Shown one piece after another: positions 51,809 through 60,827 of a stretch of 64,000 nucleotides of DNA. The notes below the pieces were generated by a model. That model was not told where the DNA came from. It saw nothing but the letters and a program-made list of their open reading frames with translations, and did not search any database. This DNA comes from Paraburkholderia kururiensis (lineage in GTDB: Bacteria > Pseudomonadota > Gammaproteobacteria > Burkholderiales > Burkholderiaceae). The stretch's first letter is position 1. Every line of letters begins with the position of its first letter. The DNA lies in contig NZ_CP139965.1 of NCBI RefSeq assembly GCF_034424375.1, positions 744,001-808,000 on the forward strand. Reading direction: 5' to 3'. The position numbers were made by a program, and so were the translations under genes.

Positions 51809-53002
51809 ATGGCCGGTCCGTTGCACGGCATACGCGTAGTCGAAATCGGCACGCTCATCGCGGCACCCTTCGCCGCGCGCCTCTTCGCCGAATTCGGCGC
51901 GGAGGTCATCAAGATCGAAGCGCCGGACGGCGGCGACCCGCTGCGCAAGTGGCGCAAGCTGCACGAGGGCACCTCGCTCTGGTGGTACCTGCAGTCACGC
52001 AACAAGAAGTCGATCTGCGTGAACCTGAAGTCCGACGACGGCGTTGCGGTGGTCAAGCGCCTTCTGGCCGACGCGGACATCCTCGTGGAAAACCTGCGGC
52101 CCGGCGCGCTCGAAAAGCTCGGGCTCGGCTGGGACGCGCTGCACGCGCTCAACCCGCGACTCACCATGGTGCGCATTTCGGGCTACGGTCAGACGGGGCC
52201 GTACCGCGACCGTCCCGGGTTCGGCGCCATCGGCGAGGCGATGGGCGGCATCCGCTACACCACGGGCGACGCGGACGGCGCACCGGCCCGCGCAGGCGTG
52301 AGCCTTGGCGATTCGCTCGCGTCGCTGCACGGTGTGATCGGCGCGCTGATGTCGGTGCTGCGCGTGAAGACTGGGCAGGGCGAAGGCCAGGTGGTGGACG
52401 TGTCGCTGGTCGAGAGCGTGTTCAACCTGATGGAAAGCCTCGTGCCCGAATACGATCTGCTCGGACACGTGCGCGAACGCAGCGGCGGCGCACTGCCCGG
52501 TATTGCACCGTCGAATACGTATCGCACGGAAGACGGCGCGTTCGTGGTGATCGCGGGCAACAGCGATCCCATCTTCAAACGACTGATGAACGCCATTGGC
52601 CGACCCGATCTGGCCGACGACCCCGCACTCGCCCGCAACGACGGACGCGTGGCGCGCAGCGCCGAACTGGACGCCGCGATTGTCGCGTGGACGTCGCATC
52701 ACTCGATTGCCGACGTGCTCGCCGTGCTGGAGCGCGCCGAGGTGCCCGCGGGCCGCATCTATTCCGTGGCCGATATCGTTAGTGATCCGCACTATCAGGC
52801 GCGCGGCATGTTGCTGGACACGACGCTGCCGGGCGGTGCCACCGTGCGAATGCCTGGCATCGTGCCGAAGCTTTCCGACACGCCGGGTGAAGTGCGCTGG
52901 AGCGGCCCGTCGCTCGGTGAGCACACCGAAAGCGTGCTGGCGGCCCTCGGTTTCGCGCACGAAGACATCGCGCGGCTGCGCCGCGAAGGAGCCGTGCAAT
53001 GA
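51809..53002 (+). CDS. CaiB/BaiF family CoA-transferase (class III)
   Basis: A 397-residue class III CoA-transferase. Landmarks are LIAAPFAARLFAEFGAEVIK and PGFGAIGEAMGGI. The catalytic Asp is in GVSLGDSLASLHG. The C-terminal AEVPAGRIYSVADIVSDPHY is typical. It probably activates a dicarboxylic or hydroxy acid by transferring CoA from a donor such as succinyl-CoA. Its stop overlaps the lyase start as ATGA, so the acid's CoA ester is presumably cleaved by that enzyme. Confidence 0.92.
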   Translation: MAGPLHGIRVVEIGTLIAAPFAARLFAEFGAEVIKIEAPDGGDPLRKWRKLHEGTSLWWYLQSRNKKSICVNLKSDDGVAVVKRLLADADILVENLRPGALEKLGLGWDALHALNPRLTMVRISGYGQTGPYRDRPGFGAIGEAMGGIRYTTGDADGAPARAGVSLGDSLASLHGVIGALMSVLRVKTGQGEGQVVDVSLVESVFNLMESLVPEYDLLGHVRERSGGALPGIAPSNTYRTEDGAFVVIAGNSDPIFKRLMNAIGRPDLADDPALARNDGRVARSAELDAAIVAWTSHHSIADVLAVLERAEVPAGRIYSVADIVSDPHYQARGMLLDTTLPGGATVRMPGIVPKLSDTPGEVRWSGPSLGEHTESVLAALGFAHEDIARLRREGAVQ

Positions 53003-53949
53003 ACGCTCGCGAAGGCACGCAATACGACGCGCTGATCGTGCAGGAAGTCGCGCCGCGCGATGGCCTGCAGATCGAGCCTACGTGGGTCGACACGGTGGAC
53101 AAGATTGCGCTCATCGACGCGCTTTCCACCGTGGGCTTCACGCGTATTGAAGCCGGCTCGTTCGTGTCGCCCAAGGCCGTGCCGGCACTGCGCGACGGCG
53201 AGGCTGTGTTTCAGGGCATCCGGCGACATGACGGCGTGATTTTCGTGGCGCTGGTGCCGAACCTCAAGGGCGCTGAACGTGCGCTGGCATCAGGCGCCGA
53301 CGAACTCAATCTCGTCATGTCCGCGAGCCAGACGCACAACCGCGCCAACATGCGCATGAGTTGCGAAGCGTCGCTCGCGGCATTCGGCAGCATCGTGGCG
53401 CTCGCGAAGCGCTCCGGCGTGCGTCTGAACGCGACGGTTGCCACGGCCTTCGGTTGCCCGTTCGAGGGCGCGATAGATGAAGCGCGCGTGTTCGCGATTG
53501 TCGATGCGTACCGCGAGATGGGCATCGAAGGCGTGACGCTCGCCGACACCACCGGCATGGCGAACCCACGTCAGGTCGCGCGCATGGTGCGACGTGCACT
53601 GGAGAGGCTGCCGGCCCACGCGCTGACGCTGCACTTCCACAACACGCGCGGGTTGGGTCTCGCTAACGTGCTCGCGGCTTACGAAGCAGGCGCACGCCGT
53701 TTCGATGCTGCGCTTGGCGGCCTGGGCGGTTGTCCGTTTGCGCCCGGTGCATCGGGCAACATCTGCACCGAAGACCTCGTGAACATGTGCGAGCAGATGG
53801 GCATTCCAACCGGCATCGACCTGCCGAAGCTGATCGCCCTGTCTCGCACGCTGCCTGCGCTGCTCGGGCACGACGTACCGGGTCAAGTCGCAAAGGCGGG
53901 CCGCAACTGCGACCTGCATCCCGTTCCGCAAGCCGTGTCCGCTTCGTAG
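52999..53949 (+). CDS. hydroxymethylglutaryl-CoA lyase-like enzyme
   Basis: A 316-residue TIM-barrel HMGL-like lyase. The metal/substrate motifs are VAPRDGLQ at the N-terminus, ASQTHNRANM, TVATAFGCPFEG and the metal-binding HFHNTRGLGLANVLAA. The active-site loop GGLGGCPFAPGASGN contains the catalytic Cys. It cleaves a 3-hydroxy-acyl-CoA to acetyl-CoA and an oxo acid. HMG-CoA itself, or a close analogue, is possible. It is coupled to the CoA-transferase. Confidence 0.9.
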   Translation: MNAREGTQYDALIVQEVAPRDGLQIEPTWVDTVDKIALIDALSTVGFTRIEAGSFVSPKAVPALRDGEAVFQGIRRHDGVIFVALVPNLKGAERALASGADELNLVMSASQTHNRANMRMSCEASLAAFGSIVALAKRSGVRLNATVATAFGCPFEGAIDEARVFAIVDAYREMGIEGVTLADTTGMANPRQVARMVRRALERLPAHALTLHFHNTRGLGLANVLAAYEAGARRFDAALGGLGGCPFAPGASGNICTEDLVNMCEQMGIPTGIDLPKLIALSRTLPALLGHDVPGQVAKAGRNCDLHPVPQAVSAS

Positions 53950-54039
53950 GGGCACTGCAAGACGTCACTGCAAGCCACACGCTTTCCGATAACAACACAC
54001 ATCGCCGCCCCGCATCGCGGGGCACGGCAAGGAGACACC

Positions 54040-55452
54040 ATGAATCATTCCAGCCAGGTTGCCGCGCACGGCGTCGACCACCACGCGCAAGCCATAGCGG
54101 ACATCGTCAGAAAAGCGGCGTGGCGGCTCATGCCGCTCATCATGATCTGCTACCTGTTCGCGTTCTTCGACCGCATCAACATCAGCTTCGCGAAGTTCCA
54201 GCTACAGACGGACCTCGCCTTGTCCGACACCGCCTACGGGCTCGGCGCAAGTCTCTTCGTGATCGGCTACGTGCTGTTCGAGGTGCCGAGCAACATGCTG
54301 CTCTACAAGGTGGGCGCGCGCCGATGGATTGCCCGCATCATGATTTCGTGGGGCATTGCGACCGCGGCCATGGTGTTCGTCAACAACGAGTGGCAGTTCT
54401 ACGGTTTGCGGTTCGTGATCGGCGCCATGGAAGCCGGCTTCGCGCCCGGCGTGCTGTACTACCTGACGCTGTGGTTTCCCGCCAGCCATCGCGGACGCAT
54501 CACGTCGCTGCTCTTTCTGGCCTCCGCATTTTCGGGGCTGGTGGGCGCGCCGATCTCGGGCCTCGTGCTGGGTCACATGGACGGCGTGCTCAACGTGCGC
54601 GGCTGGCACTGGCTCTTCCTGCTGGGCGGCATGCCTTGCATCGTGCTGGGCCTTCTCGTGCTGCGCGTCCTGAAGGATCGTATCGACGACGCAAGCTGGC
54701 TCTCGTCCACCGAAAAGACGCAGCTGGCCGAGGCCATCGCGCAGCAGCGGCAGCCCGGCAGCGGCGGTCATTCGCTGCTGGGGGCGATTCGCACGCCGGG
54801 TTTTCTCACGCTCGGTCTCGTGTATTTCCTGATTCAGGTGGCGTCGTACGGCCTCAACTTCTGGGCGCCGCATCTGATTCGCAGCGCGGGCACGCATAAC
54901 CCCACGCTCATCGGTCTGCTCACGGCGGTGCCGTACATCTGCGGCGCGGCATGCATGGTGATCGTCGGACGCCTTTCGGACGTGAGCGGCGAACGCCACA
55001 AGTTCGTGGCGGCGTTGCTTGCCATGTCGGCGGTGGGATTTTTCGCGGCAGGCTTCTTCGATCACCAGACCGCGTTGCTCGTTGCGGCGCTTGCCGTGCT
55101 GGGCGCCGGCGTGATCGCTTCCATTCCCGCGTTCTGGGCCTTGCCGCCCAGGCTCGTGGCCGGCGCGGGCGCCGCAGGCGGCATCGCGCTCATCAACACG
55201 CTGGGGCAACTGGGCGGCATCGTGAGTCCGGTGATGGTGGGCCGCGTGCGCGATCTCACCGGTAGCACCACGCCGGCGCTCTACGTGATCGGCGCAATGA
55301 GCCTTGTTTGTGCGGGCATCGTGCTGTATGGCCTGCCGCACACGCTGCGCCGTGCGGACCATGCCGATCGCGCCGACCGTGACACGACCGAAGAAGCGAA
55401 AGAGGACGCCCGCGCCGCGATGGCTTCCCCGCGCACGGCGAGAAGGACCTGA
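54040..55452 (+). CDS. MFS transporter, anion:cation symporter (ACS) family
   Basis: A 12-TM carrier of 470 residues like phthalate, tartrate and glucarate transporters. TM1 carries FAFFDRINISFAKFQLQTDL, and loop 2-3 has EVPSNMLLYKVGARRWIARI. The C-terminal tail of 40 residues is charged. It lies 90 bases after the lyase on the same strand, so the cluster probably has two uptake systems (AAHS and ACS types). An iteron begins 12 bases after its stop. Confidence 0.88.
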   Translation: MNHSSQVAAHGVDHHAQAIADIVRKAAWRLMPLIMICYLFAFFDRINISFAKFQLQTDLALSDTAYGLGASLFVIGYVLFEVPSNMLLYKVGARRWIARIMISWGIATAAMVFVNNEWQFYGLRFVIGAMEAGFAPGVLYYLTLWFPASHRGRITSLLFLASAFSGLVGAPISGLVLGHMDGVLNVRGWHWLFLLGGMPCIVLGLLVLRVLKDRIDDASWLSSTEKTQLAEAIAQQRQPGSGGHSLLGAIRTPGFLTLGLVYFLIQVASYGLNFWAPHLIRSAGTHNPTLIGLLTAVPYICGAACMVIVGRLSDVSGERHKFVAALLAMSAVGFFAAGFFDHQTALLVAALAVLGAGVIASIPAFWALPPRLVAGAGAAGGIALINTLGQLGGIVSPVMVGRVRDLTGSTTPALYVIGAMSLVCAGIVLYGLPHTLRRADHADRADRDTTEEAKEDARAAMASPRTARRT

Positions 55453-55463
55453 GTACGGCAAAA

Positions 55464-55480
55464 GGTGAGGGTTTTCGGGA
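55464..55480 (-). repeat. outlying iteron 4
   Basis: TCCCGAAAACCCTCACC, one change from the consensus, 12 bases after the stop of the ACS transporter gene and on the minus strand. Confidence 0.8.
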
Positions 55481-55540
55481 GGTGCGTTTAGGTGTCGTGT
55501 TGGCCGGCTTCGCCTCGTGCGAATTGCGTCGCGAGGCAGG

Positions 55541-55687
55541 TCAATGGCAACCGATCGCGCATACGAGGGCCGAAACCGCAGCGACCGCGCCAATGCCCGC
55601 GCCCAGCGCGAGGTTGCCCGCAGTGCTCGCGCAGGCTTGCAACTGCGTGAGGCCCGCGAACGTCAGGACAATGACGAGTCGGCGCAT
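55541..55687 (-). CDS. small lipoprotein (48 aa)
   Basis: A 48-residue lipoprotein starting MRRLVIVLTFAGLTQLQAC; the lipobox LQAC puts the lipidated Cys at residue 19. The mature part is Gly/Ala-rich (STAGNLALGAGIGAVAAVSA) and could insert in a membrane, with a Cys-Ala-Ile-Gly-Cys end. GGAG six bases before the ATG supports translation. Resembles glycine-zipper lipoproteins. Function unknown. Confidence 0.65.
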   Translation of the reverse strand: MRRLVIVLTFAGLTQLQACASTAGNLALGAGIGAVAAVSALVCAIGCH

Positions 55688-55955
55688 ACCATCTCCATGA
55701 AGCGTGTTGCGAAAGCGCGTTGGCGCCCGCGTTGTGTGAACGGGCAAAGCCGCGCTTCAGAAGCGTAGGGCTGCCGGGAGAGGCGCGATGAGCCGAAAAG
55801 AACGGCGAATCGGTACGGCCTTACGCGTTCTTTCACTCGTAAATTTCGTGGGGCTGCGTACGGGAGCAAGCCAATGCACCCTGCACCTCGCGTTCCCGAT
55901 GAGTCGCTCATTGGTCTGCAAGCCAAATGAAGCCGAAGCTGCTTCCGACGGCAAA

Positions 55956-56076
55956 GGTGAACGTTTTCGGGAGCGGTGAGCCGTTCCAGGAGATGAAGGC
56001 CGCACAGCCTTGTACGGCGGGCCTGAGCGGCATTGAATCCAGTCCGTTTGAACGCGAGAGGTGAGCGTTTTCGGGA
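55956..56076 (-). repeat. outlying iterons 5 and 6
   Basis: TCCCGAAAACGTTCACC occurs on the minus strand at 55956-55972, and an exact consensus copy, TCCCGAAAACGCTCACC, at 56060-56076. They lie in the gene-free stretch between the small lipoprotein and udgX. The rest of 55688-56152 has short open frames only. Confidence 0.82.
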
Positions 56077-56152
56077 CCCCCGGTTTCATGGCGTGAGGTG
56101 TTCGCGCGAACCCGTATGACGACAGGGCCGAAGTGCCGGTAAGGCGCTCACA

Positions 56153-56821
56153 TCATCGGCGGCGCCTGGCTTTCGTCTGCGCAGCCAGCTTGCCCGCCTT
56201 CGCCAGCGCCTCCACGATGTCGTCGAACGCGCGCTTGCGCGTGGCCGGGTCCGGCGCGCGCAGCGCATACGACGGATGCCACGTCGCGATCACGAGCATC
56301 CCTTCGTGTTCCATCACGCGGCCGAACGCATCCTGCAACCGCATGTGGGCGTTCTGCATCAGCGCGGAAAGCGCCGTTGCACCGAGCGCCACGAGCACCG
56401 CGGGCTTCACGTCGGCGAGTTCTCTTTCCAGCCAGTAGTGACACGCTTCCACTTCGCGCTGCGCCGGTGTCTTGTGCATGCGCCGCTTGCCGCGCAGTTC
56501 CCATTTGAAGTGCTTCACCGCGTTGGTCACATAGACTGCCTCGCGCGCCACGCCGGCCGCCTGCAGCGCGTCATCCAGCAGCGCGCCGGCGGGGCCCACG
56601 AAGGGCGCGCCCTGCTGGTCTTCCTTGTCGCCGGGCTGCTCGCCCACCAGCATGATGGGCGCATGAGCAGGCCCGGCGCCCGGCACAGGCTGCGTGGCGT
56701 CGTGCCAGAGCGCGCAGCGGCGGCATGCGTCGAGCGTGTCGGGCTGCTGCTCGCGCTCCACTTGCACGTCGCTGCGCGCAACACGACGAGCGGGCTTGTC
56801 TCCATCGTTGCCGGAGATCAT
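56153..56821 (-). CDS. udgX: UdgX-type uracil-DNA glycosylase
   Basis: An iron-sulfur uracil-DNA glycosylase of the UdgX class, which binds uracil in DNA so tightly that it becomes covalently attached through a histidine. The class-specific insert is KRRMH at residues 112-116 (usually KRRIH), with the expected linking His116. Motif 1 is GEQPGDKEDQQGAPFVGPAG, and motif 3 is TWHPSY. Cluster cysteines include Cys33 and Cys36 (ACRRC) and Cys127 (EACHYW), and NAVKHFKW stands where family-4 enzymes usually have Cys. Length is 222 residues. No SOS box was seen upstream. Confidence 0.9.
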   Translation of the reverse strand: MISGNDGDKPARRVARSDVQVEREQQPDTLDACRRCALWHDATQPVPGAGPAHAPIMLVGEQPGDKEDQQGAPFVGPAGALLDDALQAAGVAREAVYVTNAVKHFKWELRGKRRMHKTPAQREVEACHYWLERELADVKPAVLVALGATALSALMQNAHMRLQDAFGRVMEHEGMLVIATWHPSYALRAPDPATRKRAFDDIVEALAKAGKLAAQTKARRRR

Positions 56822-56922
56822 GTTTCAAGGCCCGCCCAGGCTGCTCGCGCCATTCGGGCACGCGCAGCCATGCACGGCTCGCAGGCCGCTCATTCGTGAA
56901 CCGGCCCGCAGCCGCTCGCGGC

Positions 56923-57492
56923 TCATTGCGCCGACGCCGTCGAAACGCCGAGCTTCTGCGCGAGATCCTGCGCCATCTTGTAGTGCTGCTCGATGGTGGG
57001 CAGCGCCTTTTGCGCTGCGCGTTTCAGGTCCGCGTTCTGGCCGTTCGCGATTTCGTCCTTGAAGGCGGCAATGGTTTGCTTGTGTCCTTCAAGGCCCACC
57101 TTTTCCACGTATGCCTTGTCGAACTCCGCGCCCTTCAGCGGTTTCAGGCTATCCAGAATGGACGTGTCGCTGTTGTCCTTCGGCACCTGCACGCCATGCG
57201 GCGCGGCCATCTTGAGCTGGACCGTGAGCTTCGTATGGTCGAGGCGCATGTGGCGCGCGAACGACTTCACGTCCTTGTTCTGGCTCTGATCCGAAGCGAG
57301 CTTGGCCGCGTCGATTTCGGTGGAACTCGACATGGTGGCGGCCTGCACGAAGCGCTGGTCGGGTTCGGGCAGCGGGTTGGCGGCGGTGGTGGACGCGGCC
57401 TGCGTGGTCTGCGACCAGGCCGGCGTGGCGTCGAGCAGTACGGGGGTTGCACATACAGCGGCTGCGGCGACGAGAGCGAGGTGACGCTTCAT
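56923..57492 (-). CDS. DUF4142 exported protein
   Basis: A 189-residue periplasmic protein with a signal peptide (cleavage near TPAWS-QT, residue 27) and a DUF4142 four-helix domain of the ferritin-like type (DQRFVQAATMSSSTEIDAAK, KSFARHMRLDHTKL, GHKQTIAAFKDEIANGQNAD, ALPTIEQHYKMAQDLA). The domain family is stress-associated but without a defined reaction. A strong CAGGAGGA ribosome site precedes the ATG. Confidence 0.9.
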   Translation of the reverse strand: MKRHLALVAAAAVCATPVLLDATPAWSQTTQAASTTAANPLPEPDQRFVQAATMSSSTEIDAAKLASDQSQNKDVKSFARHMRLDHTKLTVQLKMAAPHGVQVPKDNSDTSILDSLKPLKGAEFDKAYVEKVGLEGHKQTIAAFKDEIANGQNADLKRAAQKALPTIEQHYKMAQDLAQKLGVSTASAQ

Positions 57493-57765
57493 GGGTCCTC
57501 CTGCGTGAAGAGTTGGGAAATCGAGTTGAGAATCGGCAGATGTGGTCGGATTGCCTGCACGGCGGCGTATCGGGAAACACAAGGTGAACCGCAGACACAC
57601 CGCAGCCGTGCGGTGCTTCGATAGGAGTGACAGCAAGCGTCGTACCGCAGTGGGCGGCGGCCGGCGCGGGCGCGCCTCTTGCGCAGCCAGACCGACGCGA
57701 TTCGAGCGGCGCGCGGCGTCCGCTGCCGCGCGAACAACCGGATGTTGTCCGGCAGGAGACCATAG

Positions 57766-58266
57766 GTGAACGACCCCGGGGCAAGAGACATTCGAAACAC
57801 GAGGGCGGCCCTCGAAGACGTCGTGCTGTGGCGCGCTTTCCATCCCGCCATGGCGACCCACCGCCGCGTGCTCGTGGTGGACGACTACCGCGAGGCCGCA
57901 GACGCGCTGCAATTGCTGCTCGACGCGGACGGTTTCGAATGCCGCGCCGTGACGGACCCGCTTAGCGTCTGCGATATCGCAGCCAACTGGCAGCCGTTCG
58001 CGGTGGTGCTGGACATTGCGATGCCGGGCCTCGACGGCCTCGAACTCGCGCGCCGGCTGCGGGCGCGCCCTGAAACGGGGCACATCCTGCTGATCGCCTT
58101 CAGCGCGTTCGCCTCCAGCGAAGACCGCTTTCGCGCCCGCGCCGCCGGCTTCGACGCGCATTGCGCGAAGCCGCTCACGCCGGGCCTGTTGCTTCGCGTA
58201 CTGGAACGCGCCACGGCGCCGCCCGTCGATGGCAACGACAGGCAGGACGGCGCGCCTATGCCATGA
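57766..58266 (+). CDS. CheY-like response regulator (receiver domain only)
   Basis: A 166-residue receiver protein. VLVVDDYREAADALQ and AVVLDIAMPGLDGLELARRL mark the acidic pocket and phospho-acceptor, and the Lys is in AHCAKPLTPG. No output domain is present. The GTG at 57766 has an AGGAGA ribosome site six bases upstream, which favours it over the ATG at 57850; the first 30 residues are then an extension. A kinase partner is not adjacent. Confidence 0.85.
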   Translation: MNDPGARDIRNTRAALEDVVLWRAFHPAMATHRRVLVVDDYREAADALQLLLDADGFECRAVTDPLSVCDIAANWQPFAVVLDIAMPGLDGLELARRLRARPETGHILLIAFSAFASSEDRFRARAAGFDAHCAKPLTPGLLLRVLERATAPPVDGNDRQDGAPMP

Positions 58267-58380
58267 GCCGCGGCCCAAGCGCGGCGAGCCCGCGAATCTT
58301 TGCACCGCCTTTGAAAAAGTGACGCAACCGCGCTGACGCGGCCTTCAAGCCGCCCGCAAGCACTTCAACGCGACAGCACT

Positions 58381-59703
58381 TCAACGGGATGCATGCCGCA
58401 CCCGCCGATACCAGTTCATCAACGGCGTTGCGGATATGCCGTGCACGATCACCGACGCCACGATCGTGGCAATCACGAACGGCACGAGCGGCACGATGCT
58501 CTTCACCGGCCCTTGCTCCAGCGAATACGCGAGGTAATAGAACGACCCCACGCCGCGTATGCCGAACCAGCCCATCAGGCGGCGTTGCGCGGGCGTGGCC
58601 CCGGCACCCGCCAGCGAAAGCGTGACCGCGAGCGGCCGCACCACGAAGAAGAGCGCCGCCACCACGCCGAGGCAGGACCAGGTGAAGAGCGGCTCGCGCA
58701 GGTTCGCCACCACGTTGCCCACCACCGTCATCACGAACACCTCCGCGATGCGCTCCATTTCGATCGTGAACCCCAGCACCGATTCGGCCATGTACGCATG
58801 CGCTTTCTGCGGGTCCGACGCAGTGGCATCCACGTCGTCGGAATCCACCGAGCCGATGACTTCGCGCGGCGGCCGTTCGCCGCTTGCGCGGTGTTCGACA
58901 CGCCGCATCGTCACGCCCGCGGCGAACACGGCGATGAAGCCATACGTGTGCGCAAGCTGTGCGGCGCCGTAAGCGAGTTCGATCAACCCGAGCGCGAAGA
59001 AGCCTTCGAGCCCCAGCGCCCTGGCGTAGCGCGTGCGCAGCCACGCCACCGTCTGCATGGTGGCCCACGCCAGCGCGCCGCCAATCACCACCGCGCCCGC
59101 CACGCCCCACAACGCCTCGCCGAACAGCCACGGCCAGGAAGGCAGCGCATGCGCCTGCCCGCCGCCGCTTTCGCACAGCGCGAGACCGGCCAGCGCAAAG
59201 GGCAGCGCGATGCCGTCGTTCACGCCGCCTTCGCCCGAAAGCGAAAAGCGCACGCGGTCCAGGTCGCCGGGGTTGTGTACCTGCACGTCGTGCGCGAGCA
59301 CGGGGTCGGTAGGCGCCAGCATGGCGCCCAGCAGCAGCGCCGGTCCCCACGCCAGGTTCAGCACTTGCACGCCGAACCACGCGAGCAGCGGCACGGTGAC
59401 AATCATCGCGAGCAGCCCCAGCCGCAACGGCAGGAGCCACATGCGGCTCTTGAACGGCACACGCAGCCTCAAGCCGATGGCGAACAACGACACGAGCAGC
59501 GCGATCTCGGTGAGCACGCGCAGCGTGTGCGCGTCGCGCACCAGATCGAGTTGCAGCAGATTGATGCCAGGGGGGCCGAGCAGAAAGCCGATCAGCAGGT
59601 AGACCATTGCCGCGCTGACGGGCAGACGCTTGAGCGTGGACGCTGCGATGCCCATGAACACGAGCACGCCGCCCACAATCAGAAACCAGAGTGTTTCGTG
59701 CAT
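58381..59703 (-). CDS. CPA1-type cation:proton antiporter
   Basis: A 440-residue inner-membrane antiporter (Na+/H+ exchanger fold) with about 12 hydrophobic segments. Landmarks are LLGPPGINLL, LLLGAMLAPTDPVLA with the ion-binding Asp region, and SLSGEGGVNDGIALPFAL, which includes the conserved acidic residue. A hydrophilic loop of about 50 residues (around 275-325) separates two helix groups. It probably exchanges Na+ or K+ for H+. It is followed upstream by stress genes on the same strand. Confidence 0.88.
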   Translation of the reverse strand: MHETLWFLIVGGVLVFMGIAASTLKRLPVSAAMVYLLIGFLLGPPGINLLQLDLVRDAHTLRVLTEIALLVSLFAIGLRLRVPFKSRMWLLPLRLGLLAMIVTVPLLAWFGVQVLNLAWGPALLLGAMLAPTDPVLAHDVQVHNPGDLDRVRFSLSGEGGVNDGIALPFALAGLALCESGGGQAHALPSWPWLFGEALWGVAGAVVIGGALAWATMQTVAWLRTRYARALGLEGFFALGLIELAYGAAQLAHTYGFIAVFAAGVTMRRVEHRASGERPPREVIGSVDSDDVDATASDPQKAHAYMAESVLGFTIEMERIAEVFVMTVVGNVVANLREPLFTWSCLGVVAALFFVVRPLAVTLSLAGAGATPAQRRLMGWFGIRGVGSFYYLAYSLEQGPVKSIVPLVPFVIATIVASVIVHGISATPLMNWYRRVRHASR

Positions 59704-59739
59704 AGGCGGGCCAGTGCGCGGCGCGGGCCGCGCGCACGT

Positions 59740-59792
59740 AAAAAAGCGCTGGCGGACTGCACACGACCCCGCGTGTACAGCCCGGCCAGCGC
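59740..59792 (-). terminator. rho-independent terminator after the PRC-barrel gene
   Basis: Read on the minus strand, a GC-rich stem (59773-59792 with 59746-59764, nearly fully paired) is followed by TTTTTT (59740-59745). It ends transcription of the gene at 59803-60333 before the antiporter. Confidence 0.85.
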
Positions 59793-59802
59793 CCGCGAGC
59801 GG

Positions 59803-60333
59803 TTACAGCTTCACCCCGCCTGCTTCCGGCGCGTCCGACGAACCTGGTCCGAGATCGCCCGTGCCGAGAGCGTCCGAGCCTACCCCGCCGTAGCCGCCAT
59901 AACCGCTCCAGTACGGTTCGCGGCCGTAGAACTCATGCACCGTGCTCGCCCAGCTGCGGTCGGCCATGGAAGGCCAGTGGTCCTTGTCGAAGCCCGGCGC
60001 GTTTTTCACGCGCTCTGCGGGCATGGCCAGCTGGAAGCACTTGCTGTCCGTGTCGAGCGTCAACGCGTTCCACGGAATGGCAAGCAGCTTGTCGCCGATG
60101 CCGAGAAAGCCGCCGCTCGACATCACCGCATAGGCAATGCGGCCGCTGCGCACGTCCAGCATGATGTCCTTCACCTTGCCCACATCTTCGCCATCCGAAC
60201 TAATCACCTTGTTGCCTTCCAGCGTGTCGGCGGCCATGACTTCCGGGCCTGGGCCTTCCGCCGTTTCGCTGCCCTTGCCGACAATGCGTGCGCCCTGTCC
60301 GTCTTGCGTGCCGCGGGGATTGAGTGTGCTCAT
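59803..60333 (-). CDS. PRC-barrel domain protein
   Basis: A 176-residue protein with a PRC-barrel fold at about 30-115 (VMAADTLEGNKVISSDGEDV, GKVKDIMLDVRSGRIAYAVM, KLLAIPWNALTLDTDSKCFQ). The C-terminal 55 residues are Gly-rich. Such proteins are often stress-induced and lie with DUF2795 genes in Burkholderia. A strong AAGGAGGA site supports the ATG at 60333. Function unknown. Confidence 0.9.
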   Translation of the reverse strand: MSTLNPRGTQDGQGARIVGKGSETAEGPGPEVMAADTLEGNKVISSDGEDVGKVKDIMLDVRSGRIAYAVMSSGGFLGIGDKLLAIPWNALTLDTDSKCFQLAMPAERVKNAPGFDKDHWPSMADRSWASTVHEFYGREPYWSGYGGYGGVGSDALGTGDLGPGSSDAPEAGGVKL

Positions 60334-60439
60334 GATGTCCTCCTTACGTTGCGGGTTCGTGCGTATGCCGCTGTACCGCCGCATCGCATCGAACCTCGTG
60401 CCTTCGTGCGCCTTGCTTCCTGCTGGTTAAGCCGCGGCT

Positions 60440-60673
60440 TCAATGCAGCCGCGCAATCTCTTTCGACACCGACGCCGGGCTGTCGTAGTTGCGATCCGGC
60501 AGACGGCTGATCAGGTCCATCACGTCTTGCCCGGCGCCGTGGTGCCGGGCCGTCTCGACGAGTTTTTCGCGCGTGGTGGGGTAATCGACGCCGCCAAGCG
60601 CTTTCTGTACCGCGATCGGGCTGGGCCGTCCGGGGTGGCGGTGATCCTGCGATTGAGCCGGGTGTTGGGACAT
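60440..60673 (-). CDS. DUF2795 protein
   Basis: A 77-residue protein with the DUF2795 pattern: SPIAVQKALGGVDYPTTREK, LVETARHHGAGQDVMDLISR and LPDRNYDSPASVSKEIA. The N-terminus is His/Gln-rich. An AAGGAGG ribosome site precedes the ATG. It lies upstream of the PRC-barrel gene on the same strand with a 106-base gap; both are probably stress-regulated. Confidence 0.9.
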   Translation of the reverse strand: MSQHPAQSQDHRHPGRPSPIAVQKALGGVDYPTTREKLVETARHHGAGQDVMDLISRLPDRNYDSPASVSKEIARLH

Positions 60674-60827
60674 GCTTGCCTCCTTGTGTCGAGTTGCGGA
60701 CTCACCCTGTGTCCAGCAACGCACGTGCCTTGCATGGCCATGCTTTCAGGCGCCGCGCTTGCTCGCCTCACCACGCAAGCTGCATCCGAAACCTGCAACC
60801 ACCACGTAGTGACGAGGAGGAACGATC

